A DNA stretch of 10,505 nucleotides from an uncultured Ignavibacteria bacterium (lineage in GTDB: Bacteria > Bacteroidota > Ignavibacteria > Ignavibacteriales > Melioribacteraceae), in contig CALGLM010000006.1 in assembly GCA_937930275.1 (NCBI GenBank), positions 1 to 10,505 of the forward strand. The letters are read 5' to 3'. Below the pieces are notes generated by a model that saw only the letters and a list, made by a program, of their open reading frames with translations, had not been told where the DNA came from and ran no database searches. This document shows, piece after piece, positions 1-5,396 of this stretch (position 1 is the stretch's first letter; the number at the start of each line of letters is the position of its first letter). The position numbers and the translations under genes were made by a program.

Positions 1-5
1 AAATA

Positions 6-40
6 ATGTTAAATGTTAAATGTTGAATGTTAAATAATAA
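6..40. repeat. 7-bp tandem repeat, consensus ATGTTAA, five units
   Basis: The units are ATGTTAA, ATGTTAA, ATGTTGA, ATGTTAA and ATAATAA, in perfect 7-bp register. The last unit is degenerate. A looser continuation with AGTGTTA/GAGTGTTAAG words runs to about position 65. Low-complexity AT-rich strings of this kind are familiar from intergenic regions of Bacteroidota-like genomes; no function is evident. Confidence 0.75.
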
Positions 41-99
41 GATTAAGTGTTAGAGTGTTAAGTCTAAATAAGGATACTTTAAAAATGTGAAGATGTTTT

Positions 100-130
100 C
101 CTGTAAATCAGTGTTTTTATCCTGAAAATC
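100..130. repeat. Pair of CCTGnAAATC direct repeats
   Basis: CCTGTAAATC at 100-109 and CCTGAAAATC at 121-130 differ by one base and are spaced 21 bp start to start. The text resembles the AATCCTG-type dispersed intergenic repeat I associate with Bacteroidota and relatives; that association is from memory and not testable here. The pair sits between the two ATGTTAA-type blocks. Confidence 0.4.
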
Positions 131-145
131 TTGGTTCAATAAGTA

Positions 146-173
146 ATGTTAAATGTTGAAGGTTAAAGTCTAA
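146..173. repeat. Second 7-bp ATGTTAA-type block
   Basis: The units are ATGTTAA, ATGTTGA, AGGTTAA and AGTCTAA. The order (TTAA unit, TTGA unit, TTAA unit, then AAGTCTAA) mirrors the first block at 13-70, so the two blocks look like diverged copies of one element, the second shortened, rather than independent low-complexity sequence. Confidence 0.6.
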
Positions 174-174
174 G

Positions 175-198
175 TAAAAAAACAACCCAATATTGGGT
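175..198 (-). terminator. Terminator-like hairpin, minus strand
   Basis: ACCCAATATTGGGT (185-198) is a perfect 14-bp palindrome. Read on the minus strand it is a short hairpin (ACCCA stem, ATAT loop) followed at once by TTGTTTTTTTA, a good uridine tract. It lies about 110 bp beyond the stronger ferritin terminator and shares the string CCCAATATT with it. It could be a backup terminator for ferritin read-through. The stem is short, so confidence is moderate; the palindrome could alternatively be a protein-binding site. Confidence 0.4.
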
Positions 199-210
199 AT
201 GGCACTTTTT

Positions 211-298
211 CACTGTTCCACCGTATCACTGTTCCACCGTATCACCGTTCCACTGTATCACTGTATTACCGTATCACTGTATTACCGTATCACTGTTT
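211..298. repeat. 8-bp tandem repeat array, 11 units, consensus YACYGTWY
   Basis: Eleven uninterrupted 8-bp units run in strict register: CACTGTTC, CACCGTAT, CACTGTTC, CACCGTAT, CACCGTTC, CACTGTAT, CACTGTAT, TACCGTAT, CACTGTAT, TACCGTAT, CACTGTTT. Positions 2, 3, 5 and 6 (A, C, G, T) never vary; variation is confined to positions 1, 4, 7 and 8. Units tend to alternate CACTGT/YACCGT, giving a 16-bp higher-order period at both ends of the array. It is more GC-rich than its surroundings and lies between two minus-strand terminator-like hairpins. It has no spacers, so it is not a CRISPR array. Confidence 0.9.
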
Positions 299-300
299 AA

Positions 301-334
301 AACAAAAATGCCCGCCCAATATTTAGGACAGGCA
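301..334 (-). terminator. Rho-independent terminator of the ferritin gene
   Basis: On the minus strand, TGCCTGTCC pairs with GGGCGGGCA across an 8-nt AT-rich loop, giving a continuous 9-bp stem that includes two G-U wobbles. It is followed directly by TTTTTGTTTT. The wobbles are productive only in minus-strand RNA (they become A-C mismatches on the plus strand), so the element clearly serves the minus-strand ferritin gene. It begins 26 bp past the ferritin stop codon. Confidence 0.85.
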
Positions 335-360
335 AATTAATAAACATTTTTTTATAAAGA

Positions 361-849
361 TTATTCTCGTTTACCTAAAGATTTGTCTAAATAAAATAAA
401 CCGCCAACACTGCCGTTAATTGCGTTAAATTTTTCAATTATTTTGGTAACCGAAGAAACTTCTTCAACTTGTTCTTTTACAAAATAATTTAGAAAAGATT
501 CAGTAGCATAATCGTTTTCTTGGCGACTTAAAGCAACTAAGTCATTAATCATTTTTGTTACTTTTAATTCATGTTCGTAAGCGCCTTCAAAAGCGGCTTT
601 TGGAGATTCCCATTCAAATTTGGGAGCTTCTAATGTTTCTAATTTTGCTCGTTTACCAACTTCGTTAATATACTCAAAAAATTTCATTGCATGACCGTAT
701 TCTTCTTTCGATTGTTCTTTCATCCAATGAGCCATTCCTTCGTAAGGAGTGGTTTCTAAATAAGCAGCCATCGATAAGTATAAATATGAAGCAAATAATT
801 CTGCATTAAGTTGTTGATTCAAAGCTGCTTCCATTTTTTCCGAAATCAT
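361..849 (-). CDS. ftnA: Non-haem bacterial ferritin (iron storage)
   Basis: The 162-residue protein is a typical FtnA-class ferritin: a cytosolic four-helix bundle that assembles into a 24-subunit shell, oxidises Fe(II) and stores it as mineral. Counting from the ATG at 849, the diiron-centre ligands fall at the same numbers as in E. coli FtnA: E17, Y24, E50, H53 (in EEYGH), E94, Q127 and E129/E130 (in KEQVEE). The C-terminal GLFYLDKSLG segment matches the short fifth helix. A GTG at 855 would add two residues, but AGAGG at 855-859 sits 5 nt before the ATG, and the ligand numbering also supports the ATG. The gene is monocistronic, divergent from the phosphoesterase gene, and ends in a strong intrinsic terminator. 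There is no haem-ligand methionine pattern suggesting bacterioferritin. No Fur-like box is obvious upstream. Confidence 0.96.
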   Translation of the reverse strand: MISEKMEAALNQQLNAELFASYLYLSMAAYLETTPYEGMAHWMKEQSKEEYGHAMKFFEYINEVGKRAKLETLEAPKFEWESPKAAFEGAYEHELKVTKMINDLVALSRQENDYATESFLNYFVKEQVEEVSSVTKIIEKFNAINGSVGGLFYLDKSLGKRE

Positions 850-854
850 GTTCA

Positions 855-859
855 CCTCT
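855..859 (-). promoter_or_regulatory. Ribosome binding site deciding the ferritin start
   Basis: The minus strand reads AGAGG, then TGAAC, then ATG. The 5-nt spacing favours the ATG at 849; the GTG at 855 would lie inside the ribosome binding site. Confidence 0.75.
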
Positions 860-992
860 GTAATTAATTAAAAATTATCATATTGAATTTAACACTAAAA
901 ACTTTAAAATAGTTTCGTTATAATATTAATTGCAATTTTGCTTTAAAATTTAACCAATAAGTTTTAATTTTACAATAATAATTGAGGTTTTT

Positions 993-2531
993 ATGACAAA
1001 TTGTATTCGTTTTATTTTTGTATTGTTAATATTATCAATTTCGGTTTGTTTTGCTCAAACAACTTATAAAATTACTGTTTTTGAAGACTTAAACAATAAT
1101 CTAATTTATGATAGTAATGAAAATGTAATTGAAGGAATAAGAGTTTCAAATCAATATACAACAGTTAAGACAGATAAAAACGGAAGATGTGAACTTCCTA
1201 AAGGAGAGTATGACTTCATTTTTGTCGTAAAACCGGCTGAGTATAGTGTTCCGTTAAATAATTATAATATTCCGATTTTTTATAATAATTATGACAATGA
1301 GTTAAGCAGCGGATTTAAAGTAAGCGGAAAAAATAACGATGAACTTTTTTTCCCTTTAAAAAAAGCAGAAAAAAATACAAATTTTGAAGTGCTTGTAATG
1401 GGAGACCCCCAAAACAGAAACGAAACAGAAATTGGTTATATGCGTTATGATTTTGCAAGTAAATTTGTTAATGCACAGTATAATTTTGCGATATTTTTGG
1501 GTGATATTGTTTATGATAACAAAAAATTATATGAACCGACAAATAAAGTTTTAGCAAAACTTAATATTCCCATGTACTTCGTTCCCGGTAATCATGATAT
1601 GGATTATGATTCGGAAGGGGATAAACTATCATTGGAATCATTCAAAAAAACTTACGGTCCCCAATATTATTCATTTGAATACGGTAATATCCATTTTGTT
1701 GTTCTTGATAACATTGATTATAAAGGTGTTGTTAACGGAAATAAGGCATATACAGGGGGAATTGATAAACAACAATTAATTTGGCTGAAAAGCGATTTAG
1801 AGAATACGGAAGAAAATAAAACGGTTGTAATTAGTATGCATATACCCGTAAATAGTATTGGTGGTGATTATGATGCCAATAAAATTTTAAATAAAGATGA
1901 TTTTTTTGAAATTTTAGATACACGAGATAAAGTAGTTTTATTATGCGGTCATACACATACTCAAGAACAAAATTTTTATTATACTAAAAATAATAAAGAA
2001 ATAAGACAGTACATTTGTGGGGCAACTTGCGGTAGTTGGTGGAGTGGATTAAAAGATTATAGAGGGATTCCTTATGCATTACAATTAGACGGAACACCGC
2101 GGGGTTATAATGTGTTTAATTTTTCTGAAAATAATTATACTCAACATTATTTTAGCTTAAATTATTCAAAAGATTATCAGGTTAGAATAGCTTATCCTAC
2201 AGGTACAATAAAAAAATCAGACAGCTTATATTGTACTGCAAATGTTTTTAACGGTAACAAATATACAAAAGTTAAATTTATATTAGATGATAAGACTATT
2301 ATTGAAGGCATAAATACTATTACCGGTGATATTTTAATTGATAACATGATTAAAAGTAATCCGGCACTATTTACGTCTTGGATGCATGCCGAAAACACAT
2401 CACATATATGGCAAGGAAAAATACCGGATGATTTGACCGAGGGAATTCATACATTAACGGTTGAAATAACGGACGAGTATAATAATAAATTTTTCGATAA
2501 AGTTATTTTTGAGATTACTAATGAAAACTGA
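993..2531 (+). CDS. Exported calcineurin-like metallophosphoesterase, three-domain type
   Basis: The 512-residue protein has an N-terminal signal peptide (hydrophobic core about 6-20, likely cleavage after A21 in CFA-Q), so it should act in the periplasm or at the surface. Residues 25-125 form a beta-rich N-terminal domain with an SdrD-B-like opening (VFEDLNNNLIYDSNENV). The metallophosphoesterase core spans about 131-325, with metal-ligand motifs GDPQ (137-140), GDIVYD (170-175), GNHD (199-202), MH (282-283) and GHTHT (319-323). Residues about 390-512 are a C-terminal beta domain. This is the MetallophosN/Metallophos/MetallophosC architecture common in Bacteroidota. The substrate is unknown; phosphodiesters or phosphomonoesters are both possible. 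GAGG at 984-987 lies 5 nt before the ATG. The 3' end overlaps the methyltransferase start, so the two are probably co-transcribed. Confidence 0.9.
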   Translation: MTNCIRFIFVLLILSISVCFAQTTYKITVFEDLNNNLIYDSNENVIEGIRVSNQYTTVKTDKNGRCELPKGEYDFIFVVKPAEYSVPLNNYNIPIFYNNYDNELSSGFKVSGKNNDELFFPLKKAEKNTNFEVLVMGDPQNRNETEIGYMRYDFASKFVNAQYNFAIFLGDIVYDNKKLYEPTNKVLAKLNIPMYFVPGNHDMDYDSEGDKLSLESFKKTYGPQYYSFEYGNIHFVVLDNIDYKGVVNGNKAYTGGIDKQQLIWLKSDLENTEENKTVVISMHIPVNSIGGDYDANKILNKDDFFEILDTRDKVVLLCGHTHTQEQNFYYTKNNKEIRQYICGATCGSWWSGLKDYRGIPYALQLDGTPRGYNVFNFSENNYTQHYFSLNYSKDYQVRIAYPTGTIKKSDSLYCTANVFNGNKYTKVKFILDDKTIIEGINTITGDILIDNMIKSNPALFTSWMHAENTSHIWQGKIPDDLTEGIHTLTVEITDEYNNKFFDKVIFEITNEN

Positions 2532-3282
2532 TTATAACAGAGTCTCAAAAATTTATGACGAAAGATACAAAACAAGTAAATTACCCGGAATCGTATCCAA
2601 GTTATTAAGTTTTACTGATACTAAGGATAGTAAAAAAATTCTGGAAATAGGATGCGGTACCGGTTACTGGCTATCAAATATAGATAGTAAAAATAAGCTT
2701 TTTGGACTTGATTTATCAATAGGGATGTTAAAAAAAGCAGCCGCAAATAAAGGGTTAAATTTATTATGCGGCGATGCCAATAAATTGCCGGTTAAAGAAG
2801 CAAAATTTGATATAGTTTTTTCAATTAATGCGATGCATCATTTTCCTAATCCGAAAGCATTTATTTTGGATTCTATTAAATTAGTAAAAACCGGAGGTAA
2901 GTTTTGTGTGTTTGCAACTAATCCGGTTGCTACTGAAAACGAATGGTATATATTTAAGTATTTTGAAAGTACTTATGAAAAAGATAGAAAACGATTTCCC
3001 GAAATTGATGAAATTGTAAAATGGGTTGAGGAAGCGGGATATAAAAACATAAAAAAAGAACATGCCGATATAGTGATTAATAAAAAAAATAACGAAGAAA
3101 TATTTGACGATACTTTTTTAGTAAAAGATGCTACTTCTCAATTAGCGGATATATCATTAGAAGAGTATAATTTTGGAATTAATCTAATGAAAAATGAAAT
3201 TGAAAAAAATAAAAATTTAAATAAAATTACAGAGTTTAATACAATATTAAATTTTTATTTAATTTACGGGGAAAAATTATAA
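2521..3282 (+). CDS. Class I SAM-dependent methyltransferase
   Basis: The 253-residue cytosolic protein has a complete Rossmann-type methyltransferase core of the Methyltransf_11/UbiE-like kind. Motif I is LEIGCGTGYW (41-50), the acidic end of strand beta-2 is in FGLDLS (61-66), motif II/III is GDANKLP (84-90), and FDIVFSINAMHHF (96-108) and LVKTGGKFCVF (121-131) follow. The last 100 residues are Lys/Glu-rich and likely form the substrate-specific part, which I cannot assign. The start is chosen at ATG 2521, 11 bp inside the end of the phosphoesterase gene; an in-frame TTG at 2509 is less likely. The overlap implies translational coupling. Whether the two products share a pathway is not visible from sequence. 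The gene ends 17 bp from the convergent histidine kinase stop. Confidence 0.88.
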   Translation: MKTDYNRVSKIYDERYKTSKLPGIVSKLLSFTDTKDSKKILEIGCGTGYWLSNIDSKNKLFGLDLSIGMLKKAAANKGLNLLCGDANKLPVKEAKFDIVFSINAMHHFPNPKAFILDSIKLVKTGGKFCVFATNPVATENEWYIFKYFESTYEKDRKRFPEIDEIVKWVEEAGYKNIKKEHADIVINKKNNEEIFDDTFLVKDATSQLADISLEEYNFGINLMKNEIEKNKNLNKITEFNTILNFYLIYGEKL

Positions 3283-3299
3283 GTAATTGATATAAAATT

Positions 3300-4289
3300 T
3301 TATAAACTTATAGGGAGTTTTATAGTAAATTTAGAACCTTTTTCAGGCTGCGAATTTACTGTAATAATTCCGTTATGTTCGTCAATAATACGTTTCACAA
3401 TCCATAAACCAAGCCCGCTACTGGATTCGTTAGCAGTAGGACGAGCACTTAATGTTTCGCCTTTAATAAAAATTCTGCTTAAATCATCATCGGTAAAACC
3501 TAAACCTTGGTCAGCTACCGTTATTGTAATAAATTTATCTGCCGTTTTAATTTCGATAAAAACAGTTTTATTTGGTGCCGAAAATTTAATAGCATTATCA
3601 ATTAAATTTTCAAGAGCATCTTCAATTTTATCTGGGTCAATTCTTATTTCGGGCAAATCTTCTGCAACATTTAACAATATACTAATATTTTTTTTACGAG
3701 CCTTATAAATGTTTCTAATATAAATTTTCTTTAATATATCTTGTATCTTTCCGGTTTTAAATTCAAATTTTAAATTTATTTCGTTTTCAACCACAACTTT
3801 ACATATTTCGTTAGTTAAATTAATAATTCGTTTTGATAATGCATTTAGAGTATCAATTATTTCTTTTTGCTCATTTAACGAAAGGTCGTATGAATTTAGA
3901 AGTTCGGTTAAATTTTGAATTGTTGAAGTTGGATTCTTCAAATCGTGTACATAAATTGCAAAAAACTCTTCTTTTTGTTTTTGAAGTTCTTCAATTCTAT
4001 TTTGTTTTTTGTTTAAATGTTCAATTTCTTCTTCTAAACTTATGTTAATTCTTGTTAGTTCGTCCGATTTTATTTTTAACGATTTTATATTATTTCTTAA
4101 TTCAAATATTTCGCTTTTATAGTCTTCAATATTTTTTTTGCATTCGCTTAATCTATTATTCAAATGTTGTTCGGCAGATTTTAACTTATGCAAATTGCCT
4201 TCGTTATCTGTTGATTTTTTTGATTTTAGCCAAAAATATAAAACTATTACTGCCGAAACAGCAGCAAGAATATAAGATAAATAATACAT
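3300..4289 (-). CDS. Membrane-anchored sensor histidine kinase, orphan
   Basis: The 329-residue protein has one N-terminal membrane helix (about 4-21), a long predicted coiled coil (about 33-108), a HisKA dimerisation domain and a HATPase_c domain. The phosphoacceptor is H115 in HDLKNP. The ATP-binding motifs are complete: N box ENLIDNAIKFS (227-237, N232), G1 DQGLGF (260-265) and G2 SGLGLWIVKR (291-300). There is no periplasmic sensor, PAS or GAF domain, so the signal may come through the membrane helix, the coiled coil or a partner. No response regulator lies in the window, which makes it an orphan kinase here. GGAG lies 10 nt upstream of the ATG. The gene is transcribed divergently from the salvage operon across a 171-bp gap, so a regulatory link is possible but unproven. 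Confidence 0.92.
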   Translation of the reverse strand: MYYLSYILAAVSAVIVLYFWLKSKKSTDNEGNLHKLKSAEQHLNNRLSECKKNIEDYKSEIFELRNNIKSLKIKSDELTRINISLEEEIEHLNKKQNRIEELQKQKEEFFAIYVHDLKNPTSTIQNLTELLNSYDLSLNEQKEIIDTLNALSKRIINLTNEICKVVVENEINLKFEFKTGKIQDILKKIYIRNIYKARKKNISILLNVAEDLPEIRIDPDKIEDALENLIDNAIKFSAPNKTVFIEIKTADKFITITVADQGLGFTDDDLSRIFIKGETLSARPTANESSSGLGLWIVKRIIDEHNGIITVNSQPEKGSKFTIKLPISL

Positions 4290-4358
4290 ATTAAAATATC
4301 TCCATTTAAGTTACTAAAATACAAAATAAGGTAATAAAAAAAAATACTTTAAATGCGT

Positions 4359-4366
4359 TATTTTTG
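4359..4366 (+). promoter_or_regulatory. Possible Bacteroidota-type -7 element (TAnnTTTG) for the salvage operon
   Basis: TATTTTTG is an exact match to the TAnnTTTG -7 consensus described for Bacteroidota primary sigma factors, about 95 bp before the kinase start codon. No clear TTTG -33 element is found at the usual distance, and such short AT-rich matches arise by chance in this base composition, so this is only a candidate. Confidence 0.22.
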
Positions 4367-4460
4367 TAAACACAAAATTTTTACATATTAAACGTTTTAG
4401 TTAAATAATTTAAATAAAATTTTTATATTTATAAGATTTATTATTTATTATAGGTAGATT

Positions 4461-5369
4461 ATGTATTTTATAGGAATGGACGGCGGCGGTACAAAAACAA
4501 AATGTGTAGTTACTGATGAAAAGATGTCTGTTATTTTTGAAAGCAAAGGAAGTGCTTCAAATTTTTTAATTCAAGGTATCGAAAAAGTTTCGGAAATGAT
4601 AGCTGACCTTATTATTGAGGCTGTTAATACAACTAATATAAAATATGCCGAGTTAAAAGGTTTTGTTATAGGAACAACCGGTGCGGGAAGAAGAACTGAT
4701 GCCGAAACCTTGGAAAAAGGAATAGAGGAATTTTTTGCTAAAAAGGGAATTTTAATAAATAAAATTAGGGTTGAAAGTGATGCACGTGTTGCATTGGAAG
4801 GTGCTTTTGCAGGAAATACCGGAAGTATCTTGATAGCAGGTACCGGTTCAATTATGTTTGGTAAAGATAAATTTGGAGTAATTCATAGAGTAGGCGGATT
4901 TGGTCGTTTTTTAGGAGATGAAGGAAGCGGGTACTCGATAGGTAAAAAAGGATTGATAGCCCTATCTAAATGTTTTGACGGAAGAGGAAGAGATACACTG
5001 CTACGCGAAATTATTGCCGAAAAATTTAGTATTACTGATACATCGGTATTAATTACCGAGATATATAAAAATAATTTTGATATTGCATCGGTTACTCCTT
5101 CTGTTATAGAAGCTGCCGAAAAAGGAGACCCAATTTGTGTGTCAATTCTAAAAGAAGAATCAGAAGAATTAATACTTCACATAAAAAGTATGTATAATAA
5201 ACTTAAAGAAGAAACAATGAATTTAAGTTTAATAGGAGGTACAATTACAACAGATAATTTATATGCAAAATTATTTAAATCGAAAGTTGATGAATTAAAA
5301 ACGGTAAAAATTATTGAACCTATTTATGAGCCGGCTATAGGTGCTGCTCTAATGGCTAAAAGTTTATAG
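4461..5369 (+). CDS. BadF/BadG/BcrA-type ASKHA kinase, probable N-acetylglucosamine or N-acetylmuramic acid kinase
   Basis: The 302-residue cytosolic protein has the ASKHA fold of the BadF/BadG/BcrA/BcrD family, which includes GlcNAc kinase NAGK and bacterial MurNAc kinase MurK. The phosphate-1 motif is GMDGGGTKTK (5-14), the catalytic-base region is ESDARVAL (105-112, D107 at the same number as in human NAGK), the phosphate-2 motif is IAGTGS (125-130), GDEGSGYSIG follows at 152-161, and the adenosine region is LIGGTITT (257-264) and PAIGAAL (291-297). N34 in SASNF fits the sugar-contacting Asn of NAGK. The expected reaction is ATP-dependent 6-phosphorylation of an amino sugar. It is the first gene of the operon, 27 bp before the permease; AGG at 4452-4454 precedes the ATG. 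Benzoyl-CoA reductase activase, the other family function, is unlikely: no cysteine cluster or partner subunits are present. MurK versus NagK cannot be decided from sequence alone. Confidence 0.87.
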   Translation: MYFIGMDGGGTKTKCVVTDEKMSVIFESKGSASNFLIQGIEKVSEMIADLIIEAVNTTNIKYAELKGFVIGTTGAGRRTDAETLEKGIEEFFAKKGILINKIRVESDARVALEGAFAGNTGSILIAGTGSIMFGKDKFGVIHRVGGFGRFLGDEGSGYSIGKKGLIALSKCFDGRGRDTLLREIIAEKFSITDTSVLITEIYKNNFDIASVTPSVIEAAEKGDPICVSILKEESEELILHIKSMYNKLKEETMNLSLIGGTITTDNLYAKLFKSKVDELKTVKIIEPIYEPAIGAALMAKSL

Positions 5370-5385
5370 ATTAATTAAGTAAATT

Positions 5386-5390
5386 AGGAA
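5386..5390 (+). promoter_or_regulatory. Ribosome binding site deciding the permease start
   Basis: AGGAA lies 6 nt before ATG 5397. The in-frame TTG immediately upstream (5394) would leave only 3 nt of spacing, so the ATG is preferred. Confidence 0.65.
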
Positions 5391-5396
5391 CGATTG

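Larger units (their letters stand above)
1..300. other. Repeat-rich non-coding region
   Basis: I see no credible gene here. The stretch holds, in order: a 7-bp ATGTTAA tandem block (6-40), a degenerate continuation ending in AAGTCTAAATAA (about 41-70), two CCTGnAAATC motifs (100-109 and 121-130), a second ATGTTAA-type block (146-173), a 14-bp palindrome followed on the minus strand by a T-tract (175-198), and an 8-bp tandem array (211-298). It is the downstream flank of the ferritin gene; whatever lies left of position 1 is not visible. Confidence 0.8.

Noticed and set aside
211..298. Possible CRISPR array
   Set aside because: The 8-bp units are contiguous with no unique spacers, and no cas-like genes are present.
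853..855. GTG at 855 as the ferritin start
   Set aside because: It falls within the ribosome binding site, and the iron-ligand numbering matches the family only from the ATG at 849.
913..965. Promoter elements in the ferritin/phosphoesterase intergenic gap, such as TAAGTTTT at 958-965
   Set aside because: Matches to TAnnTTTG or sigma-70 boxes are partial and unsurprising in such AT-rich sequence; no pair with correct spacing stands out.
3291..3304. Perfect 14-bp palindrome TATAAAATTTTATA between the convergent methyltransferase and kinase genes
   Set aside because: It is composed only of A and T, so it would make a very weak stem, and such palindromes are expected often at this base composition; not called a terminator.
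3833..4294. Two plus-strand open frames (71 and 80 codons) antisense to the histidine kinase
   Set aside because: They are shadows of the kinase gene with Phe/Leu-rich translations typical of reversed AT-rich coding sequence and no good ribosome binding site.
4461..5369. Benzoyl-CoA or 2-hydroxyacyl-CoA dehydratase activase
   Set aside because: The same family includes these activases, but the iron-sulfur cysteines and partner subunit genes are missing, and the neighbours are cell-wall salvage genes.
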